Source: Caldimonas mangrovi (GTDB lineage: Bacteria > Pseudomonadota > Gammaproteobacteria > Burkholderiales > Burkholderiaceae_C). From it: a stretch of DNA of 64,000 nt. The notes beneath the pieces are model-generated. The model worked only from the letters and a program-made list of their open reading frames with translations, had not been told where the DNA came from and did not search any database. The position numbers and the translations under genes are program-made. The stretch lies in contig NZ_JAMKFE010000014.1 in the NCBI RefSeq assembly GCF_023721835.1, positions 95,472-159,471 on the forward strand, read 5' to 3'. Shown piece by piece: positions 8,818 through 17,535 of the stretch. Within the stretch, counting starts at the first letter, position 1, and each line of letters begins with the position of its first letter.

Positions 8818-9756
8818 TTATTGGGGTGATGGGGCTTGCTTGACCAGCGGTGGCTCGCCTTCGACGGCGGCCTGCATCAGCCAGCGCCTGAAGGCCAGCA
8901 GCGGCTCGATCGACGAGCGGTTCTCGGGGTAGCACAGGTAGTAGCCTGCTTCGGCCTCGTAAACCCCCGCGGCGCCGCGCAACGGCATCACCACTTCGGC
9001 ACGGGCCAGTTCGTCCTCGACCAGGCATCGCGGCACCAGGCCGAGGCCCATCCCCGCTGCCACCGCGCGCACGATCGCGGCGTACTGGTCCAGCTGGATG
9101 CCGCCGTGCGGGTTGATGCCGCCGACCCCTTGCCGTTCGCACCAGTGGGACCACGCCGAGGGCACCGTCACGTGGTGCAGCAGCCGGTGGTTCACCACGT
9201 CGGCCGGCCGCTTCAGCGCGGGCCGGCCCCGGCCGGCCGGCGGCGCGATCAGCACCATGCGCCGGCCGATCACGTATTCGCAGACGGCGCCTTCCCACGG
9301 CCCTTCGCCGTAGCGGACAGCACAGTCCAGGTCGGCGCGATGGAAGTCGTAGCCCTGCACATACGGCACGAACTGCAGCATCACCTTGGGGTGCGCCGCC
9401 TGGAAGGCCGGCAGCCGCGGGATCAGCCACTTGGCGGCGAAGGTCGGCAGCGCCGACAGGTGCAGCACGCCGCCATCATGCGGGCTGCTCATGAGATCGA
9501 GCGTCGCCGCTTCGAGCTGCAACAGCAGCGGCTGCACCGCCAGCAAGTAACGCTGCCCGGCCGGCGTCAGCTGCAGCCGGCGGCGCACGCGGGCGAACAG
9601 CGTCACGCCAAGCCAATCCTCGAGCTCCAGCACCTGTCGGCTGACCGCCCCTTGCGTCAGATGCAGGGCGTCCGCCGCTGCGGAAACCGTCTTCAGCTGG
9701 GCCGTCGTGACAAACGCACGCAACAGGTGCATCGGGGGCAGGAGTCTGCGGTTCAT
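8818..9756 (-). CDS. LysR-family regulator, GcvA type
   Basis: A 312-aa LysR regulator. The N terminus RRLLPPMHLLRAF and helix-turn-helix TVSAAADALHLTQGAVSRQV are typical of the GcvA subgroup, followed by a 200-aa ligand-binding domain (LSALPTFAAKWLIPRLPAF, then the conserved VAAGMGLGLVPRCLV near the end). It is divergent from a Bug receptor gene at 9850 with a 93-bp interval, the usual arrangement for a regulator of that receptor. A small membrane protein follows directly. The inducer is unknown. Confidence 0.9.
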   Translation of the reverse strand: MNRRLLPPMHLLRAFVTTAQLKTVSAAADALHLTQGAVSRQVLELEDWLGVTLFARVRRRLQLTPAGQRYLLAVQPLLLQLEAATLDLMSSPHDGGVLHLSALPTFAAKWLIPRLPAFQAAHPKVMLQFVPYVQGYDFHRADLDCAVRYGEGPWEGAVCEYVIGRRMVLIAPPAGRGRPALKRPADVVNHRLLHHVTVPSAWSHWCERQGVGGINPHGGIQLDQYAAIVRAVAAGMGLGLVPRCLVEDELARAEVVMPLRGAAGVYEAEAGYYLCYPENRSSIEPLLAFRRWLMQAAVEGEPPLVKQAPSPQ

Positions 9757-9849
9757 TCCAAATGCAAATGATCTCTTGCTGAAGTTTCGATTGTCGCCGC
9801 ACCGGGTGCCCCGCCAAGATGCGCCTGACCAACGGATGAGGAGAGCTTC

Positions 9850-10821
9850 ATGATGAACCGCAGACAATTCACCACCGCGCTGTCGTCCACGCTGATCGCG
9901 CCGGCATGGGCCGCCAGCAGCACCGACGGCAAGCCGCTGCGCCTGGTCGTGCCGTTCGCGCCGGGCGGGGCCACCGACATCACCGCGCGTGCGGTCGGCG
10001 ACCAGCTCTCGAAAGAGCTGAGCCAGCCGGTGATCGTCGAGAACAAGGCCGGCGCCGGCGGTTCGATCGGCATGCAGGAAGTGGCGCGCTCCGAGCCCGA
10101 CGGCCTGACACTGGGCGTGGCCACGCTGTCGACGCACGGTGTCAACCCGGCGGTCTACAAGAAGCTGGGCTACGACCCGGTCGCAAGCTTCGCCCCGGTG
10201 GCCGAACTGGTGAAGGCGCCCGGTGTGCTGATCGTCAACGCGGGCCTCGGCGTGCGCGACATGGCCGCCTTCCTGAAGCTGCTGAAGTCGCAGCCGGGCA
10301 AGCTGATGTACGCGTCGCCCGGCAACGGCACGATCGGCCACATGTGGGCCGAGCTGTTCAAGCGCTCGACGCAGACCTTCATGCTGCACGTGCCCTACCG
10401 CGGCGCGGCGCCGGCCCTCAACGACGTGCTGGCCGGCCAGGTGCACGCCTATTTCGACCAGGTGGCCTCGGCGCTGCCGCACATCCAATCCGGCAAGGTG
10501 AAGGCGCTGGCGGTGTCCTGGCCCACGCGGCTGGAGGTGCTGCCCGACGTGCCGACCTTCGCCGAGGTCGGCCTGCCCAACAACAACCTGCCGTCGTGGT
10601 TCGGTCTGGTCGCACCGGCCGGCACACCGGCCGCTGAGGTGAAGCGCCTGCATCAGGCCGTCGGCAGCGCCCTGAAGGCGCCCGGCATAAGCGAACGCCT
10701 GGCGAAGCTGGGGCTGTACCCATCGCCGCTGCGCTCGCCTGCCGAGTTCGGCACGCAGATCCGCCAGGAGATCGAGCGCATGCAGCAGGTGGCCCAGTTC
10801 GCCAAGATCCAGCTCGACTGA
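9850..10821 (+). CDS. Bug-family TTT receptor, second copy
   Basis: A 323-aa periplasmic receptor with signal peptide (MNRRQFTTALSSTLIAPAWA) and Bug motifs LRLVVPFAPGGATDITARAV and VIVENKAGAGGSIG. Its start has a GAGGAG site 7-12 bp upstream. It shows only family-level similarity to the receptor at 1120 and is not a recent duplicate. No membrane partner is encoded nearby. The divergent LysR at 9756 and the downstream binding protein and amidohydrolase suggest one uptake and degradation unit, perhaps for an acylated amino acid; this is inferred. Confidence 0.92.
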   Translation: MMNRRQFTTALSSTLIAPAWAASSTDGKPLRLVVPFAPGGATDITARAVGDQLSKELSQPVIVENKAGAGGSIGMQEVARSEPDGLTLGVATLSTHGVNPAVYKKLGYDPVASFAPVAELVKAPGVLIVNAGLGVRDMAAFLKLLKSQPGKLMYASPGNGTIGHMWAELFKRSTQTFMLHVPYRGAAPALNDVLAGQVHAYFDQVASALPHIQSGKVKALAVSWPTRLEVLPDVPTFAEVGLPNNNLPSWFGLVAPAGTPAAEVKRLHQAVGSALKAPGISERLAKLGLYPSPLRSPAEFGTQIRQEIERMQQVAQFAKIQLD

Positions 10822-10854
10822 GCCCCCCTAAGCACTGCAAGAGGAGACACGAGC

Positions 10855-12009
10855 ATGAAGTCTGTGCTCTGGTTCCATCGCGTCGCCTGCGCGCTCGGCG
10901 TCGCGGCACTGTCGTCGGCGGCCGCGCAGCCCAGCCCCGGCGTGACGCCCCACGAGGTCCTGCTCGGCCAGTCGGCCTCGTTTTCGGGCAGCTTCGCGTC
11001 GCAGGCCGCCTCGTACCGCGACGGCGCGCTCGCTTACTTCGCAGCCGTCAACGCGCGCGGCGGCGTGCACGGCCGGCGCATCCGGCTGATCTCGCTGGAC
11101 GACGGCTACGTCGCCGAGCGCGCAGTCGAGAACACGCGCCGGTTGATCGAGCGCGACCGGGTGTTCGCGCTGTTCAACCCGACCTGGACCAACACCGTGA
11201 AGGCCAGCCTGCCGCTCGCCGAAGCAGCCGGCGTGCCGCTGTTCGCCCCGTACACCGGCTACGAGGAGCTCTATGCACGCTCTTCGCCGCAGGTCTTCAC
11301 GACGCGCGCGAGCTTCGCCGACGAACTGGCCCAGATCGTCCGGCACCTGCACACGATCGGGCTCACGCGCATGGGCCTGGTGCACTACGACAGCCCGCCC
11401 GGTCGGGAGCTGCTGGACGACACGCGGCAACGTGCCGAAGCGCTGCAGATGAAGCTGGTCGCGACCGGCACGATGAAGGCCGGCTCGCGCGATGCCGCGG
11501 CCGCCGTCGACGCACTGAAACGCACCGACGACCTGCAGGCACTGATCATCGGCGTCTCGGGCAGCGACGCCGTCGCCTTCATCCGCGCGTTCGACCGCGT
11601 CCGCAAGGGCCGCACCGCGTACTACGCGCGCAGCCTGATCGGCATCCAGCACCTGGTGAGCGAGCTCGGAGCGCAGGCCCAGGGGCTGTCGGTCAGCCAG
11701 ACGGCACCGAACCCGCACAAGAACCGCACGCCGGTGGCCGTGGAGTACCGCGCGCTGCTGCAGCACTACAACCCGGCGCTCCAGCCCGACTACATCGGCC
11801 TCGAAGGCCTGGTCTCGGCGAAGGTGTTCGTCGAAGCACTGCGCCGCACCGGCCCGCGACCCACTCGGGAGGCGCTGCGGCACAGCCTGGAGCGCATGAA
11901 CGCCTACGACGCGGGCGGCTACACCGTCGGCTTCTCGCCGCAACAGCATCACGGCTCCCGCTACGTCGACATCGTGATGATCGGCGCGGGCGGCCGCATC
12001 GTCGACTGA
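10855..12009 (+). CDS. ABC-type branched-chain amino acid binding protein (Peripla_BP_6)
   Basis: A 384-aa secreted type I binding protein. After the signal peptide (to about AAAQP), VTPHEVLLGQSASFSG and YRDGALAYFAAVNARGGVHG match LivJ-like receptors, as do RLISLDDGY and the C-terminal GGYTVGFSPQQHHGS. ATG 10855 follows a GAGGAG site. No LivHMGF genes accompany it, so it is orphaned or uses a transporter elsewhere. It sits between a Bug receptor and an N-formylglutamate amidohydrolase, all on one strand, which suggests an amino-acid derivative as ligand. Confidence 0.9.
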   Translation: MKSVLWFHRVACALGVAALSSAAAQPSPGVTPHEVLLGQSASFSGSFASQAASYRDGALAYFAAVNARGGVHGRRIRLISLDDGYVAERAVENTRRLIERDRVFALFNPTWTNTVKASLPLAEAAGVPLFAPYTGYEELYARSSPQVFTTRASFADELAQIVRHLHTIGLTRMGLVHYDSPPGRELLDDTRQRAEALQMKLVATGTMKAGSRDAAAAVDALKRTDDLQALIIGVSGSDAVAFIRAFDRVRKGRTAYYARSLIGIQHLVSELGAQAQGLSVSQTAPNPHKNRTPVAVEYRALLQHYNPALQPDYIGLEGLVSAKVFVEALRRTGPRPTREALRHSLERMNAYDAGGYTVGFSPQQHHGSRYVDIVMIGAGGRIVD

Positions 12010-12040
12010 TGCCGCCGGGCATCGCTTTCCTCCCCTGCAC

Positions 12041-12907
12041 ATGACCCTCTCCGATATCGCTTCCTTCTGGGACCGCCATCCCGCCTGCACGCTGCACCCG
12101 GGGCGGACCGCCCTGGTGCTCGACTCGCCGCACAGCGGCACGCTCTATCCGGCCGATTTCCGCTTCGCCTGCCCGGCGCAGGCGCTGCGCATGGCCGAAG
12201 ACACCGACGTCGACACCCTCTGGGGCTTCGCGCCCTCGATGGGCGCGGCGCTGTTGCTGGCCCATTTCCCGCGCAGCTACATCGACGTCAACCGCGCGCT
12301 GGACGAGCTCGACGCGTCCATGCTGACCGGCACGTGGCCCCTGCCGCTGGCCCGCAGCACCAAGGTGCGCCTCGGCAAGGGCCTGATCTGGCGACAACTG
12401 GACGACGGCACGCCGATCTACGACCGGGGGCTGTCGGTGGCCGAAGCGCAGATGCGCATCGACCGCTGCTGGCAGCCCTACCATCGTCTGCTGGACGAGG
12501 CGATTGCCGAGGCCCGCAGCCGGCATCCAATGGTCATCCACATCGACTGCCACTCGATGCCTTCGGTCGCACAGGCCTATTCCACGGAGCACCCCTATGA
12601 GGCCCACCCGGACTTCGTCCTCGGTGACCGCGACGGCACCACCGCCGCTCCGCAGCTGACCCGGTGGATCGAGCGCTTCCTGAACAGCCGTGGCTACACC
12701 GTCGGCGTGAACCATCCTTACAAGGGTGTCGAAATCGTGCGACGTCACGGCCGCCCGAGCGAGGGCTGCCATTCCATCCAGCTCGAGATCAACAAGAGGC
12801 TCTACATGAACGAAACCACACTCGAGCGGCGCGCCGAGTTCGACCGTGTGCAGGCCGCGTTGCGTGAATTGCTCGAGCAGCTGACGGCGACGAAGCACAA
12901 CTTTTGA
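12041..12907 (+). CDS. N-formylglutamate amidohydrolase family protein
   Basis: A 288-aa zinc amidohydrolase-like enzyme. Members remove formyl or similar acyl groups from amino acids, for example N-formylglutamate in histidine breakdown. Visible motifs are LVLDSPHSGTLYPADF with the early metal-binding His, EDTDVDTLWG, INVNRALDEL-like YIDVNRALDELDASML, VIHIDCHSMPS and VNHPYKGVEIVRR, all expected for the family. No hut genes are nearby, so an assignment to hutG is not justified. Close spacing to the upstream binding protein (31 bp) supports cotranscription and a role in using an imported acyl-amino acid. Confidence 0.85.
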   Translation: MTLSDIASFWDRHPACTLHPGRTALVLDSPHSGTLYPADFRFACPAQALRMAEDTDVDTLWGFAPSMGAALLLAHFPRSYIDVNRALDELDASMLTGTWPLPLARSTKVRLGKGLIWRQLDDGTPIYDRGLSVAEAQMRIDRCWQPYHRLLDEAIAEARSRHPMVIHIDCHSMPSVAQAYSTEHPYEAHPDFVLGDRDGTTAAPQLTRWIERFLNSRGYTVGVNHPYKGVEIVRRHGRPSEGCHSIQLEINKRLYMNETTLERRAEFDRVQAALRELLEQLTATKHNF

Positions 12908-12917
12908 AGCAGCCTTC

Positions 12918-12990
12918 GCGGAACGCCGCGGGCGCGGCTGCCGCCCGCATGACCGTGGTTGGGCAGAGGCCGGCGTTCCGCCCTTTTCTT
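12918..12990 (+). terminator. Nested-hairpin terminator after the amidohydrolase gene
   Basis: An 11-bp perfect inverted repeat GCGGAACGCCG (12918-12928) / CGGCGTTCCGC (12971-12981) encloses an inner hairpin GCGGGCG / CGCCCGC (12928-12948) and is followed by CCTTTTCTT. It begins 10 bp after the stop at 12907. The T-rich tail gives the + strand direction. Confidence 0.6.
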
Positions 12991-13103
12991 CTGGGCAGCT
13001 GTCGAATCGGGGCACACCCGATCGTCGTGGTGAATGACCGCCTGGTCTTTCCTTCATCATCCCGGCCTGCGGCTTCGTCCGAGGCCCCCTGCAGGAGCAT
13101 CCC

Positions 13104-13754
13104 ATGTCCAGACTGCGCATCGCCTGTTTCGCCATTTCCGTCGACGGCTACGGCGCCGGCCCCCGCCAAAGCCTCGAGCAGCCGCTCGGCGAGAACGGCG
13201 AAGAACTGCACCCGTGGGCCATCGCGACCCGCCACTTCCAGCAGATGCACGGCAGCGGCACCGGCGGCAGCACCGGCGTCGACAACCGTTACGTGGAACG
13301 CGGCTTCGACAACGTCGGCGCCTGGATCCTCGGTCGCAACATGTTCGGGCCCGTGCGCGGCCCGTGGCCCGACGACCACTGGCGCGGCTGGTGGGGCGAC
13401 GAGCCGCCCTATCACACCCCGGTGTTCGTGCTGACGCACCATGCGCGGCCGCCGCTGGAAATGAAGGGTGGCACGGTCTTCCACTTCGTGACCGACGGCA
13501 TCGAGGCCGCACTGGCCCGCGCGAAACAGGCGGCCGGCAGCCGCGATGTGCGCCTCGGCGGCGGCGTCGCGACGCTGCGGCAATACCTGGCAGCCCGGCT
13601 GGTCGACGAGGCCCACCTGGCGATCGCGCCGGTGCTGCTCGGCACCGGCGAGCCGCTGTTCGCCGGGCTGGACCTGCGCACGCTGGGCTACGCCTGCACC
13701 GAGCACGTCGCCGGCGAGAAGGCAACCCACGTGGTCTTCACGCGGCAGCCGTGA
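13104..13754 (+). CDS. Dihydrofolate reductase / RibD C-terminal family protein
   Basis: A 216-aa protein of the RibD C-terminal (dihydrofolate reductase-like) fold. Such stand-alone proteins are NAD(P)H-dependent reductases of mostly unknown substrate. Motifs include RIACFAISVDGYGAG at the N terminus, GAWILGRNMFGPVRGPW, PVFVLTHHARPPL and the nucleotide-loop RLGGGVATLRQYLAARLVDEAHL. It is flanked by a terminator upstream and a convergent LysE gene downstream, so it is a single-gene unit. Confidence 0.85.
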   Translation: MSRLRIACFAISVDGYGAGPRQSLEQPLGENGEELHPWAIATRHFQQMHGSGTGGSTGVDNRYVERGFDNVGAWILGRNMFGPVRGPWPDDHWRGWWGDEPPYHTPVFVLTHHARPPLEMKGGTVFHFVTDGIEAALARAKQAAGSRDVRLGGGVATLRQYLAARLVDEAHLAIAPVLLGTGEPLFAGLDLRTLGYACTEHVAGEKATHVVFTRQP

Positions 13755-13764
13755 CGCCGGTTCG

Positions 13765-14394
13765 TCAGCGCACCGACGACACCAGCTTCAGCCCCAGCCC
13801 GACCATCACGCCGCCGGCAATGCGGTCGGCCCAGCGTTTGCAGCGCAGGTAGGCGCGCCGCGGGCCTTCGGCCGACAGGCCGAGCGCGACCAGGGCATAC
13901 CAACCGGTTTCGATCAGCAGCACCAGCGCCAGCACGGCAGCGCCGAACTGCAGCGTGACGGCCGGCGGCAGGAAGGCGGCAAACACGCTGGCGTAGACGA
14001 TCGCCGTCTTCGGGTTGCTGACCTGCGTGGCAAGGCCGAGTGCGAAGGCACGCAGGCGGCCTGCGGCGGCTCGGCCGGCACCGGCTGCATCGACCGCAAG
14101 GGGCTGCGCCGCGCCGCGCCAGATGCGCACGCCCAGGTAGGCGAGGTACAGGCCACCGGCCACCTTCAACACGACGTACAGCGACGGCACGGCGAGCAAC
14201 ACGCCCTGCAGCCCGACCAGTGCGGCAATGGCGAACAGGAAGCCGCCGACGCCCATGCCGACGGCGGCGGCCAGAGCCTGCGCGCGGGATGCCGCCACCG
14301 CGGTGCGCGCGATCATCACGAAGCTGGGCCCAGGGCTGACCACACCGACCGCGAGGGCGCCGGCGATGCCCAGCAGGGCGAGCAGGTCGTTCAT
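13765..14394 (-). CDS. LysE/RhtB-family amino-acid exporter
   Basis: A 209-aa inner-membrane protein with about six helices. The N-terminal VGVVSPGPSFVMIARTAVAAS carries the PGP signature of the RhtB/LysE superfamily, which exports amino acids or homoserine lactones. Length fits the family (about 205-210 aa). It is 33 bp downstream of an AhpD-like gene on the same strand and may be coexpressed with it. The substrate cannot be told from the sequence. Confidence 0.9.
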   Translation of the reverse strand: MNDLLALLGIAGALAVGVVSPGPSFVMIARTAVAASRAQALAAAVGMGVGGFLFAIAALVGLQGVLLAVPSLYVVLKVAGGLYLAYLGVRIWRGAAQPLAVDAAGAGRAAAGRLRAFALGLATQVSNPKTAIVYASVFAAFLPPAVTLQFGAAVLALVLLIETGWYALVALGLSAEGPRRAYLRCKRWADRIAGGVMVGLGLKLVSSVR

Positions 14395-14427
14395 CTCATC
14401 ATCTCCTGTAGGGGGTGGCAGTAGGTG

Positions 14428-15018
14428 TCATGCCGGCTTCTTCTCGCGCGGCAGGCGCCCCATCAGATAGAACTCGTCGTTGGGTCGCAGGTTGATCAGG
14501 TTGGCCATGCGGTTGCTGAGACCGAACAACGCGGTGATGGCGCCGATGTCCCAGATGTCCTCGTCGCCGAAGCCGTGCGCACGCAGCACGTCGAGGTCAG
14601 CGTCGTTCACCTGCGCCGAATCCTTGCAGACCTTGAGCGCGAAGTCGAGCATCGCCTTCTGGCGCGGCGTGATGTCGGCCTTCAGGGGGTTGGTCGCCAG
14701 CTGGTCGGCCAACTGCGGGCGCTTCTCGTAGACGCGCAGGATGGCGCCGTGCGCGACCACGCAGTACAGGCAGCGGTTGGCTCCGGACGTGGCGACGATG
14801 ATCATTTCCCGCTCGCCCTTGCTCAGGCCGCCTTCCTTCAGCAGCAGGGCATCGTGATAGGCGAAGAAGGCTCGCGCCTCGTCGGGCCGGTGCGCCAGTG
14901 CGAGGAAGACGTTGGGCACGAAGCCGGCTTTCTCCTGCACCTCGAGGATGCGCCGGCGGATGTCGTCGGGCAGGTCGGTGAGTGCGGGGACGGGATAGCG
15001 GCTGATCGGCGGGTTCAT
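14428..15018 (-). CDS. AhpD-like peroxidase-related protein (carboxymuconolactone decarboxylase fold)
   Basis: A 196-aa alpha-helical protein with the redox motif C83-x-x-C86-x-x-x-H90 (CLYCVVAHGA), as in alkylhydroperoxidase AhpD. Features outside the motif (FVPNVFLALAHRP, DEDIWDIGAITALFGLSNRMANL) match the peroxidase-related subgroup of about 190 aa. The frame is open further upstream, but ATG 15018 starts the conserved part. A role in peroxide or thiol redox chemistry is known for the fold; the physiological substrate here is not known. Confidence 0.9.
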   Translation of the reverse strand: MNPPISRYPVPALTDLPDDIRRRILEVQEKAGFVPNVFLALAHRPDEARAFFAYHDALLLKEGGLSKGEREMIIVATSGANRCLYCVVAHGAILRVYEKRPQLADQLATNPLKADITPRQKAMLDFALKVCKDSAQVNDADLDVLRAHGFGDEDIWDIGAITALFGLSNRMANLINLRPNDEFYLMGRLPREKKPA

Positions 15019-15067
15019 GGCGGCTCGGGCAAACGGCGTTGCCGTCCAGCATAGCGGCAAGCGGACG

Positions 15068-15907
15068 CTACCAGAAGAACCCGGCGCGGCGCGCCACCAC
15101 GACAAGGCCGTCGACCGGCAGCTTCGGCGTCCCGCCCGAGATCAGGAACTGCCGCCGCCCCGAGACGGTCGCGGAGGTTTCTCTCAGCAGCACGCGCTCG
15201 TTGCATTGAGGCCCGCCACTGGAACTCTGGCAGACGTCGATCTGCACGGTCTTGGCATCCACCATGCTCCAGATCCAGTCGACCATCGCGATATGGCCGT
15301 TCCATACCAGGAAGTCGAGCGCCTTCACCTCGCTGGCCTTGTTCACTTTCCCCTGGCAGTGCCACATCGGCCACTGCGCGGGCTCGGCGCCCTTGTACTC
15401 GTCCCACTCGTGGTTGTAGAGCAGGTAGTTGGCGACGTAGCCGACGCAGTCGATACCGAAGAAGCGGTCGGCGATCATCTGCTGGATCGCGGCGCTGTCG
15501 CTGCGGCCCTTGAAGTACAGGTCGTAGACGTTGCCGGTCTTCAGCACCACCTTCTCGGCCGGTTTCTTCTTGTCGCGCCGCCCGCAGACTTCGACGTCCA
15601 GCTTCTTGAGCTGCTCCTTGTTGCGGCACATGAAGTTCCAGATCGCGACGAAGGCGTCGCCCGAGCCCTGACCCTTGAGCGCCAGGTCGACCGCCTTGCC
15701 GCCGACCAGCGAGTTCATCGTGGGGCCGGTGCCGCCGTCCTTCATCCAGCGCAGCTTGCCGAACAGGCTGGTGGCGCTGTCGTTGCCGCCGTTGCTGGCG
15801 GTCTTGCTGAGGTAGGCGTTGAGCGGTATGCGGCCGGCGGCGGCGTTCAGCCCCGGGTGGCAGAGGTGGTCGACAAAGTGGAAAGGCAGCGCAAACGCTT
15901 CAGCCAT
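15068..15907 (-). CDS. Hypothetical protein, possible NlpC/CHAP-like cysteine peptidase
   Basis: A 279-aa protein starting at ATG 15907 behind a GGGGGAGA ribosome site. It has no clear signal peptide. The central FFGIDCVGYVANYLLYN followed about 60 residues later by FLVWNGHIAMVDWIWS recalls the Cys and His blocks of NlpC/P60 or CHAP peptidases, where Cys starts a helix and GH starts a strand. The C-terminal part (RRQFLISGGTPKLPVDG) is a beta-rich tail. I recognise no exact family. It forms a single-gene unit between the AhpD-like gene and a thiolase. Confidence 0.65.
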   Translation of the reverse strand: MAEAFALPFHFVDHLCHPGLNAAAGRIPLNAYLSKTASNGGNDSATSLFGKLRWMKDGGTGPTMNSLVGGKAVDLALKGQGSGDAFVAIWNFMCRNKEQLKKLDVEVCGRRDKKKPAEKVVLKTGNVYDLYFKGRSDSAAIQQMIADRFFGIDCVGYVANYLLYNHEWDEYKGAEPAQWPMWHCQGKVNKASEVKALDFLVWNGHIAMVDWIWSMVDAKTVQIDVCQSSSGGPQCNERVLLRETSATVSGRRQFLISGGTPKLPVDGLVVVARRAGFFW

Positions 15908-15996
15908 GATCGTCTCCCCCAACCGCAGCAGCGGCACAGCCCGGTTGTGCGATTTTCGGGCCGCTGGGTCAATGGCTCGAAGGGGGGAATAACCCG

Positions 15997-17175
15997 CTAT
16001 CCCAGCCGTTCGATCACCGTCGCGGTGGCCATGCCATGGCCGATACACATGACCTGCAGGCCCAGCGTGCCGCCGGTCGCCTTCAGTCCGCTGAGCATCT
16101 TCGCCATCAGAGCGCCGCCGGTGGCGCCGAGCGGGTGGCCATGCGCGATGGCGCCGCCCCACGGGTTGAGCTTGGCCGGGTCGGGCGCGAACTCGCGGGC
16201 CCAGGCCAGCGCGACGCTCGCGAAGGCTTCGTTGACCTCGATCCAGTCGAGGTCGCGCACCGAAATGCCGGCACGCTTGAGCGCCTCGTGTGTCGCCGGG
16301 ATCACCCCGGTGAGCTGCATCACCGGGTCGGAGCCGCAGGCGACGCGCGCCCGGAAGCGCGCCTGGGGACGCAGGCCGTCGGCCACCGCCGCGTCGCGAT
16401 CCGCCACCAGCACCGCCGAGGCGCCATCGGAGATCTGACTGGCATTGGCGGCCGTCACGACACCTTCACCCGGCGCACGGAACACCGGGTTCATGCTCGC
16501 CATGCGAGCTTCGTCGACGACCGCACGGATGCCTTCGTCGCGCGTCACCCGGACCGGCTGGCCCTCGGCGTCGACCCCAGGCGTCACGACGATCTCGCGG
16601 TGGATGTCCGCCTGGGCCGCCTGCTGCGCGCGCCGGTGGCTTTCCTTCGCGAACGCGTCGCACTCGGCACGCGACAGCTTCCAGTGCTCGGCGACGCGCT
16701 CGGCGCTCTCAACCTGATGTACCAGCGGATAGCGCTGCAGCAGGTCGGGGTTGAGCGCCTCGAAGCCGCGGAATTCGGCCTGTCCCAGCGTCACGTCGAG
16801 GAACATCGGCACCCGGCTCATGCTCTCGACGCCACCGGCAATGACGTACTTCGCATCGCCCGCCGCCACCGCCTGGGCCGCGAAGTGCACTGCCTGCTGG
16901 CTGGAGCCGCACATGCGGTTCAGCGAGACCCCGGCCACCCGCGTCGGCAACCCCGACAGCAGCACCGCCAGCCGCCCGACATTGGCACCCTGCTCGCCCG
17001 CCTGGCTGACGCAACCCGCAATCAAGTCGTCCAGCTGCTCCTCGGCAACGCCGGTGCGCTCGACCAGCGCACGCACGGCAAAGGCCAGCAGGCAGTCGGG
17101 ACGGGAGTTCCGCAATACGCCATTGCGCTTGCCGAACGGCGTGCGGATGGCATCGATGATGACGGCTTCAGACAT
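15997..17175 (-). CDS. Acetyl-CoA C-acyltransferase (degradative thiolase)
   Basis: A 392-aa thiolase with all catalytic residues: nucleophilic C89 in [15 protein letters not shown], the HP motif GHPLGATGG near residue 347, and the second cysteine C377 in [13 protein letters not shown]. It cleaves 3-ketoacyl-CoA with CoA to acetyl-CoA plus a shortened acyl-CoA. Without a beta-oxidation partner gene beside it, the chain-length preference is open. It is transcribed toward the hypothetical gene at 15907 with an 89-bp gap. The tandem repeat array lies immediately upstream. Confidence 0.93.
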   Translation of the reverse strand: MSEAVIIDAIRTPFGKRNGVLRNSRPDCLLAFAVRALVERTGVAEEQLDDLIAGCVSQAGEQGANVGRLAVLLSGLPTRVAGVSLNRMCGSSQQAVHFAAQAVAAGDAKYVIAGGVESMSRVPMFLDVTLGQAEFRGFEALNPDLLQRYPLVHQVESAERVAEHWKLSRAECDAFAKESHRRAQQAAQADIHREIVVTPGVDAEGQPVRVTRDEGIRAVVDEARMASMNPVFRAPGEGVVTAANASQISDGASAVLVADRDAAVADGLRPQARFRARVACGSDPVMQLTGVIPATHEALKRAGISVRDLDWIEVNEAFASVALAWAREFAPDPAKLNPWGGAIAHGHPLGATGGALMAKMLSGLKATGGTLGLQVMCIGHGMATATVIERLG

Positions 17176-17245
17176 GACAACGGGCTCCTTCAGAGCCCGA
17201 TCATCTTAGTTCGTCGCCACGACGCTGCGCCACCGGCCCCACCCG

Positions 17246-17495
17246 CGCTGCATTCGTCGAGTGCCACCATGGATCCGGCTCCGCCGTCCACCGGTAGGCC
17301 TTGGCAGCCCACGCTGCATTCGTCGAGTGCTGCCGTGGATCCGGCTCCGCCGTCCACCGGTAGGCCTTGGCAGCCCACGCTGCATTCGTCGAGTGCTCCC
17401 GTGGATCCAGCTCCGCCGTCCACCGGTAGGCCTTGGCAGCCCACGCTGCATTCGTCGAGTGCTGCCGTGGATCCGGCTCCGCCGGTCCACCGGCA
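17246..17495. repeat. Tandem array of a 66-bp repeat, 3.8 copies
   Basis: Copies begin at 17246, 17312, 17378 and 17444 with exactly 66-bp spacing. Each begins CGCTGCATTCGTCGAGTGC and contains GTGGATCC and CACCGGTAGGCCTTGGCAG. The copies differ at only a few positions (for example CCACCA, TGCCG and TCCCG after the first block). The fourth copy breaks off after about 50 bp and runs into a separate GC-rich element. The array lies in the intergenic space upstream of the thiolase and behind the stop of fpr. Confidence 0.95.
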
Positions 17496-17535
17496 GCGCC
17501 CCCTTGAGGGGGCCGGCGCAGCCGGTAGGGGGTGG
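17496..17535. repeat. Stop-adjacent dispersed element, copy 1
   Basis: CGCCCCCTTGAGGGGG (a self-complementary core) followed by GCGCAGCCGGTAGGGGGTGG. It sits 2 bp beyond the TAG stop of fpr on the minus strand. The same two blocks recur at 56021-56148 and a degenerate half at 36292-36313, always just behind a stop codon and in the same orientation relative to the gene. Confidence 0.7.

Noticed and set aside
12041..12907. Naming this gene hutG
   Set aside because: No histidine-utilisation genes are adjacent and the family has wider substrates.
17246..17495. CRISPR-like array
   Set aside because: Repeats are directly adjacent with no unique spacers and 66-bp length; no cas genes are nearby.
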